A stretch of DNA of 15,166 nucleotides from Bacteroidota bacterium. Its GTDB lineage: Bacteria; Bacteroidota; Ignavibacteria; Kapaibacteriales; UBA2268. Shown piece by piece: positions 1 to 6,676 of this stretch. A program made the translations under genes and the position numbers. The first letter of the stretch is position 1, and every line of letters starts with the position of its first letter. The notes under the pieces are model-generated. The model saw only the letters and a list, made by a program, of their open reading frames with translations. It was not told where the DNA came from and made no database searches. The stretch covers positions 1-15,166 of the forward strand of contig JAKIZN010000005.1 in NCBI GenBank assembly GCA_022708005.1. The letters are read 5' to 3'.

Positions 1-73
1 TTGTTTGACCGTCCTGACGCTATTTTAAAATCGTGCATCGCTTTGTGCATTATATTACTATAATATAAAAAAG

Positions 74-145
74 CTGGGACGGTAGGGATCGAACCTACGA
101 ATGCCGGAACCAAAATCCGGTGCCTTACCACTTGGCGACGTCCCA
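74..145 (-). tRNA. tRNA-Gln (anticodon UUG)
   Basis: Read on the minus strand, this 72-base stretch folds as a full cloverleaf. The acceptor arm TGGGACG pairs with CGTCCCA, and G is the discriminator base. The anticodon stem CCGGA/TCCGG encloses the loop TTTTGGT, which gives anticodon TTG (glutamine). The T arm contains GTTCGATCC. The 3' CCA is not encoded: the genome continues CTTTT after the discriminator, so CCA must be added by the nucleotidyltransferase. The neighbouring tRNA-Lys does encode CCA. A Bacteroidota-type promoter lies about 35 bases upstream. No clear hairpin terminator follows; a short AT-only stem at 51-67 is the only candidate. Confidence 0.95.
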
Positions 146-179
146 GTACTTTGTTACTGTTTTTACTTAAACAGAACTA

Positions 180-211
180 CAAAAATAACTGTTTTTGGTG
201 AAATATACAAA
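180..211 (-). promoter_or_regulatory. Promoter of tRNA-Gln, Bacteroidota type
   Basis: On the minus strand, TTTG at 208-211 is followed after 20 bases by TATTTTTG at 180-187. This matches the Bacteroidota housekeeping consensus TTTG (-33) and TAnnTTTG (-7). Transcription would begin near 174, leaving a leader of about 30 bases before the tRNA. The call rests on consensus match and position only. Confidence 0.5.
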
Positions 212-292
212 TATTTTTTTATTCATATAATCTCAAAAAAATTACTAATTGCAATCCCGCTATCTGCAATTTTTAAAGAACGACTGTTTCAT

Positions 293-331
293 AAAAAAAG
301 CCTTGATATCTCCAATACTAACAAGGCTTTT
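293..331 (-). terminator. Rho-independent terminator after tRNA-Lys
   Basis: A perfect 10-base-pair stem (296-305 with 322-331, AAAAGCCTTG/CAAGGCTTTT) and a 16-base loop are followed on the minus strand by seven T. It begins 3 bases past the tRNA-Lys CCA end. It separates tRNA-Lys from tRNA-Gln, which fits each tRNA having its own promoter. Confidence 0.85.
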
Positions 332-333
332 CT

Positions 334-409
334 TGGTGACCTCGGCGCGACTCGAACGCGCGACCCTTTGATTAAAAGTCAAATGCTCTACCGGCTGAGC
401 TACGAGGTC
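334..409 (-). tRNA. tRNA-Lys (anticodon UUU)
   Basis: On the minus strand this 76-base stretch forms a standard cloverleaf. Acceptor arm GACCTCG pairs with CGAGGTC, A is the discriminator, and CCA is encoded at 334-336. The D arm contains AGCTCAGCCGGTAGAGC. The anticodon stem TTTGA/TCAAA encloses loop CTTTTAA, giving anticodon TTT (lysine). The T arm contains GTTCGAGTC. The gene lies 82 bases beyond the dxs stop and has its own promoter and terminator, so it is probably a single-gene transcription unit. Confidence 0.96.
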
Positions 410-451
410 TTACCATTTCTACTTATTTACTTGCTGTATCAAAGTAGATAA

Positions 452-482
452 CAAAATTAACATTTTTTTTTTATATTGCAAA
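452..482 (-). promoter_or_regulatory. Promoter of tRNA-Lys, Bacteroidota type
   Basis: On the minus strand, TTTG at 479-482 is followed after exactly 19 bases by TAATTTTG at 452-459, an exact match to the Bacteroidota TTTG/TAnnTTTG consensus. The expected start of transcription is near 446, about 36 bases before the tRNA. The -33 box begins only 9 bases after the dxs stop, so the promoter fills the dxs-tRNA gap. Confidence 0.6.
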
Positions 483-491
483 ACATTTTTT

Positions 492-2432
492 TTATAAAAA
501 TTGAGCTGTATTCTCTAACTCTTTGTAAATACTATAATTATCCTTTCTCAAAAAATCAAGTATTTTTGCAAATATTCCTTTTGCGTCTAATCCTATATCC
601 GCTAAAAGCTCATCTTGGGCGCCATGCTCCACAAAAGTGTCATCAATTCCTATTGTCAAAATATTTGGTTTGCTCGTCGTGCCGCTAATATACTCAATTA
701 CTCCAGCACCAAAGCCACCTATTTTTTGCCCTTCCTCAATAGTTATAATTGTATCAAATCTCGAACAAACATCGTCTATCATAGCCGTATCAAGCGGCTT
801 TGCAAATCTTGCATTGATAAGCTCCGCAGATATTCCCGCTTCCTCCAACAAAGCAGTTGCCTTCATCGCTTCAGAATTAACAGTTCCAAAGGCTAAAATC
901 GCAACATCGCTGCCCTTTCTCAGCGTTTCAGATTTTCCGAGCAATATCTGCTTCATCTCCCCTAGCTCCACTCCTTTGCCGTAGCCACGCGGATAGCGAA
1001 TAGCTATCGGAGCATTTGGATATAGATATACAGCCGAATATAGCATATCCCGCAACTCTTGCTCATCTTTGGGTGCGGCAATGATTTGCCTTGGTATAGG
1101 TCTTAAATAAGAAATATCGAATACTCCGTGATGCGTTGGTCCATCTGCTCCGACTACTCCAGCCCTATCTATCGCGAAAACAACCTTAAGATTTTGCAAG
1201 GCGACATCATGAATAATGCTATCGTAAGCTCTTTGCAAAAAAGAAGAGTATATTGCCACCACCGGAGTAATGCCTTTAATGGCTAATCCCGCAGCATACG
1301 TTACGGCATGACCTTCGGCAATACCGACATCTATAACTCTATCGGGCATGGCTTTTTCAAGTATGTCTAATCCAGTTCCCTCGCACATCGCGGCAGTAAT
1401 TGCAACCAAATTTGGATCTCGCCTGCATAACTCAACCATAGCATTTCCGAACACATCTTGATACAGTGGCTTTGTCGCCGCAGCCGACATAGATTTGCCT
1501 GTCTCTTTATCGATTTTTCCGATTGCGTGCAAATTATGCGAATCGTTTTCGGCTGGCGCATATCCTTTGCCCTTTTGGGTCATAATATGCAAAAATACTG
1601 GACCTTTTATATCTTTGATAAGTCTAAGCATTTTCACAAGTTTGATGACGTTATGACCATTAATTGGACCAAAATATTTGAATCCAAATGCTTCGAAGAG
1701 AGCGCCTGGAGTAATAAACGCCTTCATTCCATCTTCCAAGCGTCCAGCAAGCCTGCGTATCCTATCGCCCAACGTATCAAGTTTGCCGGTCATTTCCCAT
1801 AAGTTTTGGCGAATGGACTGAACGGTCGAGGACGCGAACACTTCATTGAAGTAGTTCGAAAAAGCAGACACATTGGCATCTATCGACATATTGTTATCAT
1901 TCAATATTACCGTCATATCTCGCTTTTGGACGCCAGCGTTATTCATCGCTTCGAATGCAAGCCCGCCGGTCATTGAGCCATCGCCGATTATCGCAACCAA
2001 ATTAAAATCTTCTTTTTTTATATCCCTTGCAGTCGCTATCCCAAGTGCTGCCGAGATACTTGTGCTTGCGTGCCCCGCACCGAAGGCATCATATTCGCTT
2101 TCCGAAGGCTTCAGAAACCCAGATAGCCCGCCCTTTTGGCGTATAGTATGGAGCGTATCTCGCCTACCAGTGAGAATTTTATGCGGATAACCTTGATGAC
2201 CGACATCGTAAATCAACTTATCTTCTGGTGTTTCATACACATAGTGCATAGCTACCGTTAGCTCAACCATACCAAGCCCTGCACCAAAATGTCCGCCCGT
2301 TTTGGTGATAGTATCTATCATAAACTCGCGAACTTCATTACAAACAGTGGGCAATTCCGATAGCGGAATCTGCCTTAAATCTTTCGGACTATTAATCCCA
2401 AAAAGATATTTGAATTTTTTCGTTTCTGGCAT
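492..2432 (-). CDS. dxs: 1-deoxy-D-xylulose-5-phosphate synthase
   Basis: Condenses pyruvate and glyceraldehyde 3-phosphate, using thiamine diphosphate, to form 1-deoxy-D-xylulose 5-phosphate. This is the first step of the MEP isoprenoid pathway and also feeds thiamine and pyridoxal synthesis; the enzyme is cytosolic. The 646 residues span the full family length (about 620-640). Visible motifs are TGGHFGAGLG with the active-site His near 48, YDVGHQGYPHKILTGR at 75-90, and the cofactor motif from GDGSMTGG (150) to NDNN (178-181). The catalytic-Glu segment GIAEGHAVT is at 370-378 and DRAGVVGADGPTHHG at 422-436. GIAEG in place of the proteobacterial GIAEQ is, from memory, usual in Bacteroidota. 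The ATG start gives a normal DXS N-terminus. The gene follows rlpA by 60 bases on the same strand and may be co-transcribed with it. Confidence 0.97.
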   Translation of the reverse strand: MPETKKFKYLFGINSPKDLRQIPLSELPTVCNEVREFMIDTITKTGGHFGAGLGMVELTVAMHYVYETPEDKLIYDVGHQGYPHKILTGRRDTLHTIRQKGGLSGFLKPSESEYDAFGAGHASTSISAALGIATARDIKKEDFNLVAIIGDGSMTGGLAFEAMNNAGVQKRDMTVILNDNNMSIDANVSAFSNYFNEVFASSTVQSIRQNLWEMTGKLDTLGDRIRRLAGRLEDGMKAFITPGALFEAFGFKYFGPINGHNVIKLVKMLRLIKDIKGPVFLHIMTQKGKGYAPAENDSHNLHAIGKIDKETGKSMSAAATKPLYQDVFGNAMVELCRRDPNLVAITAAMCEGTGLDILEKAMPDRVIDVGIAEGHAVTYAAGLAIKGITPVVAIYSSFLQRAYDSIIHDVALQNLKVVFAIDRAGVVGADGPTHHGVFDISYLRPIPRQIIAAPKDEQELRDMLYSAVYLYPNAPIAIRYPRGYGKGVELGEMKQILLGKSETLRKGSDVAILAFGTVNSEAMKATALLEEAGISAELINARFAKPLDTAMIDDVCSRFDTIITIEEGQKIGGFGAGVIEYISGTTSKPNILTIGIDDTFVEHGAQDELLADIGLDAKGIFAKILDFLRKDNYSIYKELENTAQFL

Positions 2433-2470
2433 TATTTTTCAAATAAAATTAAATTTATTTCTTCGACGAA

Positions 2471-2478
2471 CAAACGTA
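2471..2478 (-). promoter_or_regulatory. Possible -7 element of dxs
   Basis: TACGTTTG on the minus strand fits TAnnTTTG and lies 38 bases before the dxs ATG. No TTTG or TTG sits at the proper distance upstream, so this is a half-match and could be chance. If real, dxs has its own promoter between it and rlpA. Confidence 0.2.
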
Positions 2479-2492
2479 AAACAAGTTGTAGA

Positions 2493-2939
2493 TTAATCTA
2501 TTACTTCGCACTCAACGTCTGCCACGCCTTCGTTAATCATATCTAATTGCTCGGCTGCTGCCCGCGATAAATCTATAATGCGTCCCGCAACAAATGGACC
2601 TCTGTCGTTTATCACAACAATTGCCTGCCTGCCGTTCCTTAAATTTGTTACTTTTAGCTTTGTGCCAAATGATAATGTCTTATGGGCAGCCGTAAATTTA
2701 CTCTGGCTAAAGATTTCGCCGTTTGCGGTTTGCCTTCCTTCAAATTTATCATGATAAAATGAAGCCTTGCCTCTGAACACAGTCCCGATAGACAATGTCT
2801 CTGCTTGTCCCGAGCGAGATGCTGCCTCTGCCGACCCATCTGAATTTGCAAATCGGACTGCCGACGAACACGATGCCATCAAAATAGCAGAAGTGGCTAT
2901 TGCCAACAAGTATTTCACCGCAGTTACGTCTTTAAGCAT
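2493..2939 (-). CDS. rlpA: RlpA-like septal lipoprotein (DPBB domain)
   Basis: 148-residue envelope protein of the RlpA family, whose studied members are lytic transglycosylases acting on stripped (denuded) peptidoglycan. Residues 1-24 form a lipoprotein signal peptide: Lys near the start, a hydrophobic core, and lipobox MASC with the lipidated Cys at 24. A Ser/Ala-rich linker follows. The double-psi beta-barrel spans about 55-146, with GKASFYHDKFEGRQTANGE (58-76), TAAHKTLSFGTKL (83-95), VINDRGPF (109-116) and GRIIDLS (119-125). His86 and Asp123 correspond to the conserved pair required for activity in characterised RlpA. The C-terminal SPOR domain of many RlpA proteins is absent. The frame stays open upstream to 3113, but only the ATG at 2939 puts the signal peptide at the N-terminus. 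There is no Shine-Dalgarno, as is common in this lineage. Confidence 0.88.
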   Translation of the reverse strand: MLKDVTAVKYLLAIATSAILMASCSSAVRFANSDGSAEAASRSGQAETLSIGTVFRGKASFYHDKFEGRQTANGEIFSQSKFTAAHKTLSFGTKLKVTNLRNGRQAIVVINDRGPFVAGRIIDLSRAAAEQLDMINEGVADVECEVID

Positions 2940-2964
2940 AAGTTCAAATAGTTTTTTAAAATAG

Positions 2965-2992
2965 CAAATTATTTCGGTACGAATATAGACAA
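2965..2992 (-). promoter_or_regulatory. Possible rlpA promoter
   Basis: On the minus strand, TTG (2990-2992), 18 bases, then TAATTTG (2965-2971) resembles the Bacteroidota promoter, but the -7 box has one base too few between TA and TTTG. It lies 25 bases upstream of the rlpA ATG. This is a weak call. Confidence 0.22.
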
Positions 2993-3044
2993 TATTCACG
3001 TTATTACTAAAAATTATTTTGATTATATCGATTTTTTTAATAAA

Positions 3045-3072
3045 TTGTGAATACTTATTGACAGTATTTTTA
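3045..3072 (+). promoter_or_regulatory. Possible promoter of the WYL-diiron pair
   Basis: TTG (3045-3047), 17 bases, then TATTTTTA (3065-3072) differs from TAnnTTTG at its last base. It lies about 70 bases upstream of the ATG, in the divergent gap shared with rlpA. A TTGACA at 3058-3063 also occurs here, but the region 17 bases on (TTTCAT) is a poor -10. The WYL regulator may bind in this gap; I see no convincing operator palindrome. Confidence 0.2.
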
Positions 3073-3142
3073 CTAACTAGTTTCATTAAACAAAATAGGG
3101 TTAATCGAAACATATTATTAACAAATATTAATTGGCAGGAGA

Positions 3143-4156
3143 ATGGCAGATCAAGTACAACGCCTCGTATTCTTACTTAAAAAATTCCAAACAGGTCATA
3201 AATTCACAACTACAGAAGTATATGATTTAATCTGTAAGGAATTTGGTGAACATTCTTTAAGAACAGTGCAGCGAGATATGCTATTATTGAAAGATAGCGA
3301 ACCGGCTTTGACTTCCATTAAAATCGGGAAGGAAAACTTTTGGTTCATCCCAAAAGACATTAGGAATACAGATGCATTAATGCGTATTAACAGTAATGAA
3401 ATGCTATCGTTCTATATTTTAAAAGCTCATTTGAAAACATTTACTGGGACGGTTATAGAAGATGATGTTATCCGTCTTGCAGATAAAATAGAGAAATATG
3501 CGCCTGACGACGTATACCCGCCCGATAGCATATTTTGGGATCAGAACATAGGCTATTTTGACTACTCGCACTATGACTCATATATCCAAGACATCATCAA
3601 AGCAATCACAGAAACAAGATGGATAGCAATCGATTACAACACATCGAACAAAGGAGTTGCAAATAGAATTATAGTCTGTTTGCGTTGCCTATTCACTTAT
3701 TCCGGTGCTTTATACACCGTCGGATATGTGCCAAAGCACGATGTTCATATAGCGCTTGCTGTGCATAATATCGATAGCATCGAGTTCATGGAGGATTACC
3801 AGACCGCTCTGCCGCCTTTCGATTTCAAAGATTGGACTAAAAATAGATTTGGCGTATTTTATGGCGATATTAGAAAAGTGGTCTTGAGCATAAAGAAAGA
3901 GTATAAGCATTATTTCACAAATAGACGCTGGCATCAATCACAAACTACCACTGAAGAAAAAGACGGCACTCTGACTATTGAAATGAAAGTTCCAATAGGA
4001 CCGGATTTTATCTCGTGGATTATGGGCTGGGGCAGCGCAATCGTCGTGAAAAAACCTATGGATCTGGCAAAACAATTAATAAAAAATCATGAAGATGCTA
4101 TAGCAAATTATGATATAGATAAAATATCAGATAGAATTCATGGAGGTGCGGAATGA
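3143..4156 (+). CDS. WYL-domain transcriptional regulator
   Basis: 337-residue DNA-binding regulator with the three-part WYL architecture. A winged helix-turn-helix lies at about 5-70, with putative recognition helix SLRTVQRDM at 38-46. The WYL (SH3-like) ligand-sensing domain is at about 148-216 and the C-terminal WCX domain at about 240-322. The usual Trp-Tyr-Leu signature is replaced by GALYTVGY (188-195), followed by LAVHNIDSIEF, which aligns with the family's 'R..RI..I' strand. WYL domains are thought to sense nucleic acid or nucleotide ligands, and family members control DNA-damage, phage-defence and metabolic genes; the ligand here is unknown. The AGGAGA just before the ATG is only 2 bases away, too close for a normal Shine-Dalgarno. 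The stop overlaps the next ATG (ATGA), so the diiron gene is probably translationally coupled and may share its regulation. Confidence 0.85.
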   Translation: MADQVQRLVFLLKKFQTGHKFTTTEVYDLICKEFGEHSLRTVQRDMLLLKDSEPALTSIKIGKENFWFIPKDIRNTDALMRINSNEMLSFYILKAHLKTFTGTVIEDDVIRLADKIEKYAPDDVYPPDSIFWDQNIGYFDYSHYDSYIQDIIKAITETRWIAIDYNTSNKGVANRIIVCLRCLFTYSGALYTVGYVPKHDVHIALAVHNIDSIEFMEDYQTALPPFDFKDWTKNRFGVFYGDIRKVVLSIKKEYKHYFTNRRWHQSQTTTEEKDGTLTIEMKVPIGPDFISWIMGWGSAIVVKKPMDLAKQLIKNHEDAIANYDIDKISDRIHGGAE

Positions 4157-4602
4157 CGCCTATTACTAGAGAAATAATTGACTACGCTATACGCAAAGAA
4201 TTTGAAGCAGCTAAATTTTATAGAGATTTGCAAGCCCGAGTTAAACTAAACTCAAGCAAAAAATTTTTGAAAGAACTTGAAGATATGGAGCTGCAACACG
4301 CTGAAATATTAAGAAATTATTTAGAAGATCAATCGCAGATTTCGTTGATTAGCGAGCCAACCGACTTGAAAATTTCTGATGATTGGGACGATATAGAAAT
4401 CAAAGATGATCTAACTTTCCAAGAAGTAATAATTATCGCTATGAAACGCGAGGAAGCCGCGATGAATCTATACAATAGGTTGGCTGAAAATATTAGCGAT
4501 AGCGCAGCAAAAACTGTTTTCTTAAGGCTTGCGCAAGAAGAATCAAAGCATAAATACAGCCTTGAGACAATGTATGATGATGAAATTTTAGCAGAAAACT
4601 AA
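4153..4602 (+). CDS. Rubrerythrin-like ferritin-fold diiron protein
   Basis: 149-residue soluble protein made of two similar helical halves, as in the rubrerythrin/ferritin-like superfamily. The first half carries KEFEAAKFY (Glu18) and EDMELQHAEIL with Glu46-x-x-His49. The second half carries KREEAAMNLY (Glu100/101) and EESKHKYSLE with Glu130-x-x-His133. These Glu and ExxH residues are the set expected to bind two iron atoms. Known relatives reduce peroxide or handle iron, but the rubredoxin domain (two CxxC) of classic rubrerythrin is missing, so an external electron donor would be needed. An acidic linker (about 68-86) joins the halves. The start ATG overlaps the regulator's TGA by 4 bases, and a strong terminator follows, so the two genes form a closed pair. 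The diiron fold is well supported; the exact reaction is not. Confidence 0.82.
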   Translation: MTPITREIIDYAIRKEFEAAKFYRDLQARVKLNSSKKFLKELEDMELQHAEILRNYLEDQSQISLISEPTDLKISDDWDDIEIKDDLTFQEVIIIAMKREEAAMNLYNRLAENISDSAAKTVFLRLAQEESKHKYSLETMYDDEILAEN

Positions 4603-4625
4603 CAGCATTGCTAACGAAAATTGAG

Positions 4626-4662
4626 AGCTATTAGCTACTATAAATCAGCTAATAGCTTTTTT
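4626..4662 (+). terminator. Rho-independent terminator after the diiron gene
   Basis: A perfect 11-base-pair stem (4626-4636 with 4647-4657, AGCTATTAGCT/AGCTAATAGCT) with a 10-base loop runs into TTTTTTA. It lies 23 bases past the diiron gene stop and separates this pair from cysS. Confidence 0.85.
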
Positions 4663-4755
4663 ATTTTGAAAAATCTTGTTGCAGAGGGCTTAGCAATTTT
4701 TTAGCAAAAAAATGTTAATTTGCACTTATTGGAAAATATTAATCTGAGTTTTGTA

Positions 4756-6222
4756 ATGACAATAAAATTATATAATTCGCTTAGTAAAAAAGTAGAACAA
4801 TTTAAACCGCTGAAAGGCAATGAAGTTAGGATGTATTCTTGCGGACCGACCGTGTATAATTATGCTCATATTGGGAATATGCGCGCATTTCTATTCGCAG
4901 ATTTTTTGCAGCGCGTTTTGAGAACAGTTGGCAAATATGAAATGCGCTGGGTTATGAATATAACAGATATAGATGATAAAACTATACGCGATAGCAGCAT
5001 TGGCTCGAAAGAGTGGAAAAGCGAAATGGGCGAGCAGACAGAATCCGCAAAAGATAATCTTAAAAAGCTAACTTCATTTTACGAAAAATCTTTCATAGAT
5101 GATATTACAAAACTTGGGATTAATCCAAAGCATTTTTTCGCTATGCCCAAAGCAACGGATTATATCAAGGAAATGCAGGAGCTAATATTGAACATCATAG
5201 AAAACGGCTATGCTTATATAGCGGACGGCTCAGTTTACTTTGATGTGAACGCTTGGCGAAAAGATGATAAATATGGCAAGCTATATAAAATTGACTTCGA
5301 TAACTTCAAAAGCGGATATAGAATAGACTCTGACCAATATGAGCGAGAGCAGGCAAGCGACTTTGTGCTATGGAAAGAGTTTAAAGAAAATGAGCCATAT
5401 TGGGATTTTGAAATAGCTGGGAAAAACTATCCTGGGCGCCCGGGCTGGCATATCGAATGCTCGGCTATGGAATACGTATTGCTTGAGCTTCCATTTGACA
5501 TTCACACTGGCGGAGTGGATTTAAAATTCCCACACCACGAAGATGAAATAGCACAAAGCAAAGCTGGATACGGCATAGAGCCTACTGCGTTTTGGTGCCA
5601 TAATGAATTTCTTGAAGTTGAAAAAAGAAAAATGAGCAAGTCGTTTGGCAATTTTTTCACGCTAAGAGATTTAATTAAACAAGGACTCGACCCTATCGAT
5701 ATTCGTTTGGCTATGCTTTCTGCTCACTATGCTTCGAAGTATAACTTCACTTTTAAGGGAGTTGCCGCCGCACACAAGGCAAGAGTAAGAGTGCAAGAAT
5801 ACATCTATTACGTATGGGAGCTAGCGAAGGGCAAAGTTTCCAACGATTTCTCTGGCAAAGTAGAAGAGCTAAGAAATAAAGTATTTGCGGAGTTAGCAGA
5901 TGATTTGCATACTCCCCGCGCGCTTGCGGCAATGTTCTCATTTTTAAATGATGCACAATCAAACAATCTAAGCGTGAACGAAGCACAGCAAATGCTTGGA
6001 TTTCTCACGGAAATGAACGATATTTTTGCTGCTTGGCAAATTTCAGAGGAAAAGGCTAAGCCTCAAAGTGCGCCGCAAGATATAATTGACATTGCAAACG
6101 AAAGGCTGGAAGCTAAAAAGAATAAAGATTTTGCTCGGGCAGATGCTCTTCGCAGTAAACTTTCCGAGCTTGGCTATTTAGTAAAGGATAGCAAAGACGG
6201 CTACGAGTTGATTAAGAACTAA
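4756..6222 (+). CDS. cysS: Cysteinyl-tRNA synthetase
   Basis: Class I aminoacyl-tRNA synthetase that charges tRNA-Cys with cysteine using ATP. Its 488 residues are close to the usual length (E. coli 461). Motifs in order are CGPTVYNYAHIGNMR, with zinc ligand Cys29 and HIGN at 38-41 (the CysRS form of HIGH), then GRPGWHIECSAM with Cys235. FPHHEDEIAQS supplies zinc ligands His260 and Glu264, and KMSKS is at 292-296. The C-terminal helical DALR-type domain contains DLHTPRALAAM, and ARADALRSKLSELGY is close to the end. The ATG at 4756 gives the normal N-terminus MTIKLYNSL; a TTG at 4720 would add 12 unconserved residues. There is no clear Shine-Dalgarno. The gene stands alone after the diiron terminator. 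Confidence 0.97.
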   Translation: MTIKLYNSLSKKVEQFKPLKGNEVRMYSCGPTVYNYAHIGNMRAFLFADFLQRVLRTVGKYEMRWVMNITDIDDKTIRDSSIGSKEWKSEMGEQTESAKDNLKKLTSFYEKSFIDDITKLGINPKHFFAMPKATDYIKEMQELILNIIENGYAYIADGSVYFDVNAWRKDDKYGKLYKIDFDNFKSGYRIDSDQYEREQASDFVLWKEFKENEPYWDFEIAGKNYPGRPGWHIECSAMEYVLLELPFDIHTGGVDLKFPHHEDEIAQSKAGYGIEPTAFWCHNEFLEVEKRKMSKSFGNFFTLRDLIKQGLDPIDIRLAMLSAHYASKYNFTFKGVAAAHKARVRVQEYIYYVWELAKGKVSNDFSGKVEELRNKVFAELADDLHTPRALAAMFSFLNDAQSNNLSVNEAQQMLGFLTEMNDIFAAWQISEEKAKPQSAPQDIIDIANERLEAKKNKDFARADALRSKLSELGYLVKDSKDGYELIKN

Positions 6223-6529
6223 TTTAGCCCACCGCTTATTTGCCATAAATTTCTGCTTTCTCTACAATAGAAATGTGGAAAACTAATTCTTTTGCATTAT
6301 ATAAATTTTTATTATATTTATTTTATATAAAATTTGCGTTTTGCTAATTTTATATATGATTTAGCTGTTTTGCTTTCGATTGCGAATGGGCAAGTATTTG
6401 CCACGAGCAATAGACAAAGTTTGAATCGCTAAAAGCTACAGCGGAGCTTAATTTTGCATTCGGCATATAAATTGCCAATATGTAAAAAGGCAGTAAAAAG
6501 CCAGATTTAGCATAGCTTTTTGACGATTA
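6223..6529 (+). other. Non-coding gap after cysS
   Basis: I find no convincing gene here. The stretch is very AT-rich and holds a 14-base perfect palindrome, ATTTTATATAAAAT (6320-6333). It also holds a short hairpin GGCAA/TTGCC (6389-6402) and a weak terminator-like stem AAAAAGC/GCTTTTT (6495-6501 with 6515-6521) that could end transcription in either direction. It must contain the promoter for the J-domain gene, but no full TTTG/TAnnTTTG match is present. Confidence 0.4.
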
Positions 6530-6676
6530 ATGAACATTGTGAAGAATATTATGCAACACAGCAAAATACATAGCAGTTTTTATATGGTCATAGGCGGTTC
6601 AATCGCTGTATTCTATAAAATTACAATAGAATCTTTTTATGCACTTCTAAATCGAAGTGGAGCGGGGGGAAGATGA
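6530..6676 (+). CDS. Possible 48-residue small ORF
   Basis: An ATG at 6530 opens a 48-codon frame that ends in the TGA overlapping the ATG of the next gene (ATGA at 6673-6676). The predicted peptide has a basic start (MNIVKNIMQHSKIH), a moderately hydrophobic stretch around MVIGGSIAVFYKITI (19-33) that could be a short membrane segment, and a Gly/Arg end. The 4-base overlap is the kind seen in coupled genes, as at the regulator/diiron junction in this window. There is no recognisable homology or Shine-Dalgarno, and an open frame of this size can arise by chance in AT-rich DNA. Confidence 0.25.
   Translation: MNIVKNIMQHSKIHSSFYMVIGGSIAVFYKITIESFYALLNRSGAGGR

Noticed and set aside
28..70. Repeat GTGCAT twice and AT hairpin near the window start
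   Set aside because: The copies are short, there are only two, and the hairpin is all A/T; no sign of an array or a firm terminator.
101..451. Open frame of 116 codons on the plus strand
   Set aside because: It runs antisense through both tRNA genes and the terminator between them and has no protein-like features.
3058..3086. Sigma70-like promoter (TTGACA) before the WYL gene
   Set aside because: The -35 is perfect but the -10 at the proper spacing (TTTCAT) is poor, and the lineage appears to use TAnnTTTG promoters.
2940..3113. Longer RlpA-like frame starting at 3113
   Set aside because: It would place 58 residues before a clear lipoprotein signal peptide; translation from 2939 fits export.
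4720..4755. Upstream TTG start for cysS
   Set aside because: It adds 12 residues not typical of CysRS; the ATG at 4756 begins the normal N-terminus.
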